In this document: in pieces, positions 1 to 5,727 of the stretch
Position numbering within the stretch: position 1 is the stretch's first letter
How the letters are laid out: the number at the start of each line of letters is the position of its first letter
From: Syntrophales bacterium
GTDB taxonomy: Bacteria > Desulfobacterota > Syntrophia > Syntrophales > UBA2192
NCBI GenBank assembly: GCA_025454095.1
Contig: JALOPC010000124.1
Span: forward strand, 1 to 5,727
Direction: 5' to 3'
Length of the DNA stretch: 5,727 bases
Program-made: the position numbers and the translations under genes
Notes under the pieces: model-generated
What the model was told of the DNA's origin: nothing
What the model saw: only the letters and a program-made list of their open reading frames with translations
The model's database searches: none

Positions 1-102
1 ACCCTAAAAAACATGGAACAATATGGGATTGTGGAGCTTCAAAAAGAAAGCAAATCCATAAAGCCCATGGTCAGGTTCACAAGTTTTCGTGCAGAGTTTT
101 AA
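1..102 (+). CDS. 3' end of a winged-helix DNA-binding protein (COG4190 / HVO_A0114, TumA antitoxin-like), partial
   Basis: The frame is open from base 1 to a TAA at 100-102 and gives 33 residues, starting TLKNMEQYGIVEL and ending RFTSFRAEF. The pattern TLK-x-ME-x-YGIVEL, then a short charged turn, then KP-x-V and a final beta-strand-like segment, is how the recognition helix end and wing of COG4190-type winged-helix proteins finish. Members of that family occur as the HTH partner (TumA) of TumE-type toxins. Only the C-terminus is present, so the start, any promoter and any upstream toxin gene lie outside the window. Base composition is clearly more AT-rich than the genes from 278 onward, which suggests an acquired gene. 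The family call rests on remembered sequence pattern only. The open frame itself is seen directly, but 33 codons open by chance is possible in this composition. Confidence 0.55.
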   Translation, partial: TLKNMEQYGIVELQKESKSIKPMVRFTSFRAEF

Positions 103-206
103 CCGTAGCAAGCGGGGGAGCAAATCATTGGTAATCGCTGGCCTCAATGCATATCCTTGTGCATGTCTTTTACCCCAAAGCGACCAATACCGAACTTTTA
201 TACATC
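103..206. other. AT-rich intergenic spacer with inverted repeats
   Basis: There is no credible gene here. ATTGGT at 127-132 is complementary to ACCAAT at 183-188, and just inside them CGCT at 136-139 pairs with AGCG at 179-182 across a 3-base bulge. A small hairpin (ATGCA 147-151 with TGCAT 160-164) sits within and is followed by TCTTTT. Together they could fold as an extended stem after the upstream gene, but the stems are short and interrupted and no clear terminator shape results. The spacer separates the AT-rich left-edge gene from the promoter of the next unit. Confidence 0.4.
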
Positions 207-234
207 TTGACAAAAAGCGATAAATTTTTATATT
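207..234 (+). promoter_or_regulatory. Near-consensus sigma70 promoter for the HExxH/FmdB unit
   Basis: The -35 box TTGACA (207-212) is a perfect match. The -10 box TATATT (229-234) matches five of six positions, and the spacer is 16 bases and AT-rich. Transcription would start near 241, leaving a leader of about 37 bases before the ATG at 278. The leader contains the GGAGG ribosome-binding site at 261-265. This is the best promoter in the window by match to consensus. Confidence 0.75.
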
Positions 235-277
235 ACCGGTGAGCTTTTGAAGTCCCCATGGGAGGCGTTTGTCTGTC

Positions 278-802
278 ATGTACTTCAACCCCCTTCAAGT
301 ATCGAAGATCAAAGGGGTATTCGATCAGGCGGAGCGGCTTGCCGGCCGCTACTTCCGCCTGACTGAAGACCAGATGAGGGCGCAGCGTTACGATCTCAGG
401 ACGCTGGCTCATCTGGAGGCGTACGAGGTCGACGAGAAGGCCTTCGCGCACCTGTGCAAGTACGCGATCCGCAAGGGGGAGCAGGCCGAAAAGCCCCGGA
501 GTTACGATCTCTACCGGATCTGCCTGCAGGACAACCGGATCCTGGGCGCCGTCGAGAGGGCCCACTCCTTCATCCGGCTCGAGTCGCTCATGCTCTACAT
601 CGCCGTGCACGAGCTGGTACACGTGATCCGGTTTGCCGGCGGGCTTGCGGACTTCGAGGCCCCGCACGCCGAAAGGCTGCAGGAAGAGGAGAAGGTCGAC
701 CAGATCACGCGGACGGTTCTCCGCCCGGCGGCCGACAAGGACATGGGCCTCGTGCTCGACTGCTTCAGCAGCCGCTACAGTTTGCTCGAATGCTACGGTT
801 GA
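278..802 (+). CDS. Small HExxH-motif protein, putative zinc metallopeptidase-like, function unknown
   Basis: This is a 174-aa soluble protein with no signal peptide and no membrane segment. Its key feature is HELVH at residues 111-115, a textbook HExxH zinc site (H111, H115 as ligands, E112 as catalytic base) inside a hydrophobic helix. It is followed 20-23 residues later by an acidic cluster (EEE at 136-138) that could supply the third, gluzincin-type ligand; H130 is another candidate. The helical stretch EEEKVDQITRTVL resembles the zinc-ligand helix of ImmA/IrrE-like and M48-like peptidases, but I cannot place the protein in a named family. The start is uncertain. GGAGG (261-265) is 12 bases from the ATG at 278 and only 3 bases from an in-frame TTG at 269. 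I prefer the ATG; the TTG would add three residues. The gene heads a unit with the FmdB-family zinc ribbon 46 bases downstream, which suggests a shared zinc-dependent or regulatory role. Substrate and activity are unknown. Confidence 0.8.
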   Translation: MYFNPLQVSKIKGVFDQAERLAGRYFRLTEDQMRAQRYDLRTLAHLEAYEVDEKAFAHLCKYAIRKGEQAEKPRSYDLYRICLQDNRILGAVERAHSFIRLESLMLYIAVHELVHVIRFAGGLADFEAPHAERLQEEEKVDQITRTVLRPAADKDMGLVLDCFSSRYSLLECYG

Positions 803-822
803 AGCCCTTACGATCGGGCTTC
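801..822 (+). promoter_or_regulatory. Intercistronic hairpin between the HExxH and zinc-ribbon genes
   Basis: GAAGCCC (801-807) and GGGCTTC (816-822) form a perfect 7-bp stem with an 8-base loop. It begins inside the stop codon of the upstream gene and is followed by GACGTTTTG, so the T run is short and slightly displaced. It may be a weak or partial terminator, or an mRNA processing or stability element that sets different levels for the two proteins. The strong AGGAGG ribosome-binding site of the next gene starts 13 bases after the stem. Confidence 0.5.
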
Positions 823-848
823 GACGTTTTGTTCAGGAGGGTTTTGTC

Positions 849-1133
849 ATGCCGATCTACGAGTATCGATGCAGGAAGTGCAACAAGGAGTTCGAGGTGG
901 TGCAGTCGATCACGGCCCCCGAGCTGAAGAGCTGCAAGTTCTGCAGGGGTCCCGTGACGAAGCTGATGTCGGTGTCCTCGTTCCACCTGAAGGGCAGCGG
1001 GTGGTACGTGACGGATTACGGCGGGCGCCAGGCGCCGGTGAGGGAAAGCGCAGCGAAGAGCGAGACGACGACGGAGGCATCCGCACCGGCCACCGAGGCG
1101 GCGACCCCCTCGACGACGGACGCCAAGGCCTGA
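849..1133 (+). CDS. FmdB-family zinc ribbon protein
   Basis: This 94-aa protein opens with MPIYEYRC, the signature N-terminus of the FmdB-type putative regulatory proteins. Four cysteines in two CxxC pairs (C8, C11, C29, C32) form a zinc ribbon. The family-typical segment FHLKGSGWYVTDY follows at 45-57. Residues 64-94 are a low-complexity tail of Ala, Thr, Ser and Glu, likely disordered. FmdB proteins are small cytosolic proteins, some annotated as regulators of formamidase/amidase genes; a direct biochemical role is not established for most, and no amidase gene is visible here. The start is well supported by AGGAGG at 835-840, eight bases ahead of the ATG. The gene lies downstream of and in line with the HExxH protein gene and is followed by a rho-independent terminator, so it closes that transcription unit. 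Confidence 0.92.
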   Translation: MPIYEYRCRKCNKEFEVVQSITAPELKSCKFCRGPVTKLMSVSSFHLKGSGWYVTDYGGRQAPVRESAAKSETTTEASAPATEAATPSTTDAKA

Positions 1134-1156
1134 ACGAACGAGCAAGAACGGAACCC

Positions 1157-1184
1157 GAGGCGGCATCCCGGAAGGGCGGCCGCC

Positions 1185-1193
<9 letters not shown>
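1157..1193 (+). terminator. Rho-independent terminator of the HExxH/FmdB unit
   Basis: AGGCGGC (1158-1164) pairs perfectly with GCCGCCT (1179-1185), with a possible G-T pair outside. Within it CCC (1167-1169) pairs with GGG (1174-1176) around a GGAA loop, separated from the outer stem by a 2x2 internal loop. The tract TATTTTTT (1186-1193) follows directly. The T run is only on the plus strand, so termination is directional. The distal part overlaps the last codons and the stop of the convergent kinase gene: the T run is the complement of its two final lysine codons. Confidence 0.8.
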
Positions 1194-3152
<1,959 letters not shown>

Positions 3153-3183
3153 TCTCCCCTCTCCCTGCTGCTTTCCCGGCCTT

Positions 3184-3207
3184 CTTACCCTCTTACCTTC
3201 TCACCTT
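3184..3207. repeat. Three imperfect 8-bp tandem copies at the end of the hydrolase gene
   Basis: On the plus strand the copies read CTTACCCT, CTTACCTT and CTCACCTT, a pyrimidine-rich tract of unit length 8. Because 8 is not a multiple of three, gain or loss of a unit would shift the reading frame. The tract encodes the last residues of the alpha/beta hydrolase (EKVRG) and its stop codon. It looks like a slippage-prone site; only a few terminal residues would be affected. Confidence 0.6.
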
Positions 3208-4003
3208 TTTCCAGACACTTCCGAATAAACCCCGCCATGGCCTCGAGGACTTCCTCCCGCGCCTCGGCGTGGGGGATGTGGCCGCAGCGGACGAGCAGCG
3301 CCTCCGCCCGCCCGGAAACCTGCCGTTCGATGGCGCGGACCTGGGCCGGCGTCCCGTACCGGTCGTCGATGCCCTGGACGATCAGGACGGGGCAGCGGAC
3401 CCCGGGCAGGACATCCTCGATGTTCCAGCTCCGGAATCCCGGCGAGAGCCACGTTTCGGACCAGCCGCGAAAGACGAGGTCCGTCTTGTCCCCATGGTAG
3501 CGTGAGAGCCGTTTGGGGAGATCCGTTGCCGCGTAGACGGAAACGGCCTCCCGGATCCCCTCGAGGGTGACGTCCTCCACGAACACGTGGGCGGCCTCGG
3601 TGATCACGGCGCGCACGTTTTCGGGGTGCTTCGACGCGTAGATCAGGGCGATTGAACCGCCGTCGCTGTGGCCGACGAGAATCGCCTTGCCGATACGGCA
3701 CGCGTCGAGCACGGCCGGCAGGCCGTCCAGCGCCTCGTCATGGAGATAGCCCGCATTGCGGGGCAGGGTGAAGGCCCCCGAGTTTCCATACCCCCAGCGG
3801 TCGTAGACCAGGGCCGGCAGGCCCGTTTTTTCGCTCAGAAGAGACGGGAAGTCCCGCCACTGGCCGATGCTGCCGAGCCCCTCGTGCAGGAAGACGAGGG
3901 TTGTCCCGTCCGCGCCCGGGTCGGCGGGCTCGGGCTCGATCCGCTCGGCGTGGAGCCGGTGCCCGGCTGCGTGAATCTGGAAGGAGCTCCTGGAAACGCC
4001 CAT
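3185..4003 (-). CDS. Alpha/beta-fold hydrolase
   Basis: This is a 272-aa cytosolic protein of usual length for single-domain alpha/beta hydrolases. The nucleophile elbow is GHSDGG (111-116), with S113 as the likely nucleophile. The oxyanion-hole segment is FLHEGLGS (38-45). The acid is in GIDDRYGTP (211-219, D214 most likely) and the catalytic histidine is H242 in CGHIPHAE. LVYDRWGYGNSG (65-76) is the usual strand-loop after the oxyanion hole. All catalytic elements are intact, so an active esterase, lipase, lactonase or C-C hydrolase is expected, but the substrate cannot be read from sequence. The ATG at 4003 is firm at its upstream side: an in-frame TGA lies only two codons before it, and no other likely start follows soon. 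The ribosome-binding site is weak (AGGA about 11 bases upstream). The hybrid kinase follows after 32 bases, so the two are probably co-transcribed. Confidence 0.92.
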   Translation of the reverse strand: MGVSRSSFQIHAAGHRLHAERIEPEPADPGADGTTLVFLHEGLGSIGQWRDFPSLLSEKTGLPALVYDRWGYGNSGAFTLPRNAGYLHDEALDGLPAVLDACRIGKAILVGHSDGGSIALIYASKHPENVRAVITEAAHVFVEDVTLEGIREAVSVYAATDLPKRLSRYHGDKTDLVFRGWSETWLSPGFRSWNIEDVLPGVRCPVLIVQGIDDRYGTPAQVRAIERQVSGRAEALLVRCGHIPHAEAREEVLEAMAGFIRKCLEKGEKVRG

Positions 4004-4029
4004 GGTTCAACGAATCCTGCCTCATGAAA

Positions 4030-4043
4030 CGCATCCGGATACG
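4030..4043. promoter_or_regulatory. Imperfect 14-bp palindrome in the hydrolase leader
   Basis: The sequence CGCATCCGGATACG is a palindrome with one mismatched pair; its core ATCCGGAT (4033-4040) is perfect. It lies 27-40 bases upstream of the hydrolase start, inside the predicted leader, where a repressor could bind. It occurs once in the spacer and has no recognised regulator, so this is a weak suggestion. Confidence 0.25.
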
Positions 4044-4048
4044 GGACA

Positions 4049-4073
4049 TCGCACGCCCTGCGGCGGGGTGCGA
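4049..4073 (-). promoter_or_regulatory. GC-rich hairpin at the predicted 5' end of the hydrolase mRNA
   Basis: On the plus strand TCGCAC (4049-4054) pairs with GTGCGA (4068-4073), and after a bulged G the CCC at 4056-4058 pairs with GGG at 4065-4067, closing a 6-base loop. This gives nine base pairs. With the minus-strand promoter proposed at 4082-4109, transcription would begin about two bases before the hairpin, placing it at the extreme 5' end of the message. No T run follows on either strand, so it is not a terminator. A stabilising 5' stem or a regulator-binding site are both possible. Confidence 0.45.
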
Positions 4074-4081
4074 GCGCCATC

Positions 4082-4109
4082 ATCTTACATTTCCTGGCAA
4101 CGTGGTCAA
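4082..4109 (-). promoter_or_regulatory. Candidate sigma70 promoter for the hydrolase/kinase unit
   Basis: Read on the minus strand, TTGACC (plus 4104-4109) matches the -35 box in five of six positions. TAAGAT (plus 4082-4087) matches the -10 box in four of six, with a 16-base spacer. The predicted start is near 4075, giving a leader of about 72 bases. Support is moderate because the -10 match is only fair. Confidence 0.45.
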
Positions 4110-4126
4110 GGCCATTTTTATCGTTC

Positions 4127-4155
4127 TTGACGGGGGCGCGGCGCGCCGGTAGACT
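4127..4155 (+). promoter_or_regulatory. Candidate sigma70 promoter for the MFS transporter
   Basis: TTGACG (4127-4132) matches the -35 box in five of six positions and TAGACT (4150-4155) matches the -10 box in four of six, with exactly 17 bases between. An AT-rich stretch (4114-4125) just upstream could act as an UP element. The spacer holds the 10-bp palindrome CGGCGCGCCG (4139-4148), which a regulator could use. The predicted start is near 4162, with a leader of about 73 bases containing a small hairpin (CGTGC 4186-4190, GCACG 4198-4202). Confidence 0.5.
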
Positions 4156-4234
4156 CCGCCGATAAAGATCTCAACCTCTCACTTTCGTGCGCAAGATGCA
4201 CGGGCTGAACTTGAAATGAGTGTACAGGCAGAAC

Positions 4235-5467
4235 ATGAAGAGTGAAGTCGCCGGAACGGAAAAACGCTGGCCCGTCCTGTGGGCCGCGTTTGCGACCTAC
4301 CTGCTGGACAGCTACGACCTCATCGTGCTGGCCATCGTCATGCCGGTTCTGCTCAAGGTGCTCGACATCACGCTGCCCGAGGGGGGGCTCATCGGATCGG
4401 CCACCATGGCGGGCGCCATGATCGGCAGCGTGGTTTTCGGGCTCATTGCCGAGAACCGGGGGCGCCGCACCGCCCTGATCGTCGCCCTGCTGTGGCTGGG
4501 AGTCGGGATGGGCGCGGTGTACCTCGCCCACAACCTGGGGACGTGGATGGCGCTGCGGTGCCTGACGGGTCTGGCCATCGGGGGCATCTGGGGCCCCTGT
4601 TCGGCCCTGATCGCGGAGCACTGGTCGCCGCAGTACCGCGGGCGTGCGGCCTCGTTCGTCCTGAGCAGCTTTGCCATCGGCGCCGTGATGGCCTCCTTCA
4701 CGGGAAGGATGGTTCTCGACACGGACTGGAGACTCCTGTTTCTCCTGGGGACGATCTCGATTCCCTTTGCCCTCCTTGTGGCCCGGTTCGTCCCGCCGGA
4801 CCGCGCCGCCGGGAACCGGACGGACGGGGAGAACGCGGCAGGCAAGGTCGGCATCACCGACATCTTCAGGGGCGGCCTGGGGAAGACGACGTTTCTGGCC
4901 ACCCTGGTGAGCCTCATCAACCTGGCCGGCTACTGGGGCGCCGCCTACTGGATCCCCACGTTCCTCACCCGCGAGCGGGGGCTGAGCCTCACCATGATGG
5001 CCGACTTCTCGCTCGTCATGTACGTGGGGATGTTCTTCGGGTTCCAGTTCTTCGGGTTCCTGGCCGACCGCATCGGCCGCCGCAAGGCCATGATCGCCGC
5101 CTTCGGCACGATCGCCGCCGCCGTGTGGGTCTACATCGTGGTGAAGGACCCGCTCTTCCTGTTCTGGTGGGGCATCGTCGTCGGCTTCGGTCTTCCCGGC
5201 GTGGGCGGGGTGCTGGGGGCATACTTTGCCGAGCTTTTCCCCGAACGGGTCCGGGCCTATGCCGGGGGCTTCTGCTGGAACATGGGCCGGATCGGCGCCG
5301 TGCTTGCCCCCTACACGATCGGGCAGATCGGGAGCCATTACGGGCTTGCCACGGGGCTCGCCGTCACCGGGGTGGTCTACGTGATCGGGGCCCTTTCCTT
5401 GTTTCTTCTGCCGGAGACGTTCGGGGGCCTTCTGCCGGAGACGTTCGGGGGCCGGGGGCGGTATTGA
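4235..5467 (+). CDS. MFS transporter, aromatic acid/metabolite:H+ symporter type
   Basis: This is a 410-aa, very hydrophobic protein with about twelve membrane segments and a hydrophilic central loop (about 186-215) separating two six-helix halves. TM1 carries LLDSYDLIVL with D25 and D28, matching the position of the paired aspartates (DGFD) of PcaK/BenK-like aromatic acid:H+ symporters. The loop 2-3 motif is GLIAENRGRR (69-78), a variant with EN where DR is common; the second half has the classical GFLADRIGRR (274-283). R108 in the RCLTGLAIGG segment fits the MFS motif B arginine. It is expected to import an organic acid with protons across the inner membrane; the substrate is unknown. The start is uncertain: an ATG at 4235 with AGG six bases upstream is preferred, while a GTG at 4220 would add five residues. 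The C-terminus has an exact duplication of LLPETFGG. The gene is divergent from the hydrolase gene. Confidence 0.9.
   Translation: MKSEVAGTEKRWPVLWAAFATYLLDSYDLIVLAIVMPVLLKVLDITLPEGGLIGSATMAGAMIGSVVFGLIAENRGRRTALIVALLWLGVGMGAVYLAHNLGTWMALRCLTGLAIGGIWGPCSALIAEHWSPQYRGRAASFVLSSFAIGAVMASFTGRMVLDTDWRLLFLLGTISIPFALLVARFVPPDRAAGNRTDGENAAGKVGITDIFRGGLGKTTFLATLVSLINLAGYWGAAYWIPTFLTRERGLSLTMMADFSLVMYVGMFFGFQFFGFLADRIGRRKAMIAAFGTIAAAVWVYIVVKDPLFLFWWGIVVGFGLPGVGGVLGAYFAELFPERVRAYAGGFCWNMGRIGAVLAPYTIGQIGSHYGLATGLAVTGVVYVIGALSLFLLPETFGGLLPETFGGRGRY
5405..5452 (+). repeat. Exact 24-bp tandem duplication inside the transporter C-terminus
   Basis: Bases 5405-5428 and 5429-5452 are identical. The unit starts on a codon boundary and encodes LLPETFGG, so the protein carries this octapeptide at 391-398 and again at 399-406, followed by RGRY and the stop. 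LLPET-x-G is a common last element of MFS transporters of this type, so the second copy is an addition at the cytosolic tail. Perfect identity suggests recent slippage or an assembly artefact. Confidence 0.95.
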
Positions 5468-5536
5468 TTGTCGGCCGTGATCCTGGGGCGAAGACAAGAG
5501 GGCAAGAACCTCCATAGAAGCAGCGCGTGAGTCGTC

Positions 5537-5727
5537 ATGGACATTGAAACCTACCTGGGCAAGAAAACGCTGATCGTCGGCGACGTCAACACGGGAAAGA
5601 CGACCCTCAGCCGGGAGATCCTGGACGTTTTCTGCCGGCAGGGGATGGGGGAACGGATTGCCGTCATCGACCTCGCGCCGGAGATCCCCGACGAGAGTTT
5701 GCGATCCCGGGGGCTCAAGGGGGTGGG
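5537..5727 (+). CDS. P-loop NTPase of unknown function, 5' part only
   Basis: The frame runs from an ATG at 5537 to the window edge, giving 63 complete codons; the gene continues outside. An in-frame TGA lies two codons upstream, so the start cannot be earlier. The protein begins MDIETYLGKKTLIVGDVNTG. Residues 15-22 (GDVNTGKT) form a Walker A P-loop after a hydrophobic strand, and IAVIDLAPE (41-49) looks like the next strand, with D45 a possible Walker B or switch residue. This order fits a small kinase/GTPase-type P-loop protein; I cannot name the family. The ribosome-binding site is weak. It lies 69 bases after the transporter on the same strand with no terminator seen between, so co-transcription is possible but not shown. 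Confidence 0.85.
   Translation, partial: MDIETYLGKKTLIVGDVNTGKTTLSREILDVFCRQGMGERIAVIDLAPEIPDESLRSRGLKGV

Noticed and set aside
147..170. ATGCA/TGCAT hairpin followed by TCTTTT as a terminator for the left-edge gene
   Set aside because: The stem is only 5 bp with an 8-base loop and AT content; too weak to call.
4..288. 94-codon open frame on the minus strand across the AT-rich left region
   Set aside because: It overlaps the strong promoter and the open regulator tail on the other strand, and its residues show no family pattern or regular domain character.
258..362. 34-codon open frame starting at ATG 258 just ahead of the HExxH gene
   Set aside because: It has no ribosome-binding site at the right place (GGAGG lies inside it) and runs out of frame through the HExxH gene with no recognisable protein character.
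4216..4245. Nine-codon leader peptide overlapping the transporter start
   Set aside because: It has no ribosome-binding site and no regulatory residue run or attenuator hairpin pair; such short frames occur by chance.
4871..4894. GGLGKTT stretch in the transporter resembling a P-loop
   Set aside because: It lies in the central loop of a membrane transporter without the preceding strand or the rest of an NTPase fold, so it is a chance match.
5411..5452. LPETFG resembling an LPxTG sortase signal
   Set aside because: The motif is LPETF, not LPxTG, and it is the normal end of an MFS transporter on the cytosolic side; no following membrane anchor and basic tail of the sortase type exists.
4118..5515. 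Long minus-strand open frame antisense to the MFS transporter
   Set aside because: Low-complexity His/Pro/Glu/Gly composition fits a complement of membrane-protein codons; the plus frame is clearly an MFS protein.

Overview
The window is a GC-rich bacterial chromosome fragment with six recognisable protein genes, two of them cut by the window edges. It holds no rRNA, tRNA, CRISPR array or insertion sequence that I can see. The gene types (a soluble multi-PAS hybrid histidine kinase, an FmdB-family zinc ribbon next to a small HExxH protein, an aromatic-acid-type MFS transporter) suit a Desulfobacterota/deltaproteobacterial genome of the Syntrophobacterales kind. This placement is inference from protein style, with no marker gene behind it.

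Left edge (1-268): the first 102 bases read in one open frame as the C-terminal end of a winged-helix DNA-binding protein of the COG4190 / HVO_A0114 (TumA antitoxin-like) kind. This stretch is AT-rich compared with everything downstream. It is followed by an AT-rich spacer with inverted repeats and a near-consensus sigma70 promoter (TTGACA-16-TATATT, 207-234).

Region 278-1193 (+): that promoter appears to drive a two-gene unit, a 174-aa protein with an HELVH zinc-metallopeptidase motif and a 94-aa FmdB-family zinc ribbon. A 7-bp hairpin lies between the two genes. The unit ends at a good rho-independent terminator (1157-1193), which overlaps the stop codon of the convergent kinase gene.

Region 1185-4003 (-): an alpha/beta hydrolase gene is followed after 32 bases by a 655-aa PAS-PAS-HisKA-HATPase-REC hybrid kinase, and the two are probably one transcription unit. 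The kinase has alanine instead of the usual acidic residue right after its phospho-accepting histidine (HAFNN instead of HDFNN).

Region 4004-5727: the spacer 4004-4234 carries two back-to-back promoter candidates, one for the hydrolase unit (-) and one for the transporter (+), plus a strong hairpin at the predicted start of the hydrolase leader. The MFS transporter (aromatic acid/metabolite:H+ symporter type) ends in an exact 24-bp tandem duplication that repeats its last eight conserved residues. After 69 bases, the 5' end of a P-loop NTPase gene runs off the right edge.

I see no clearly undescribed system. The most useful leads are the HExxH plus FmdB pair, the altered H-box of the kinase, and the recent-looking coding duplication in the transporter.
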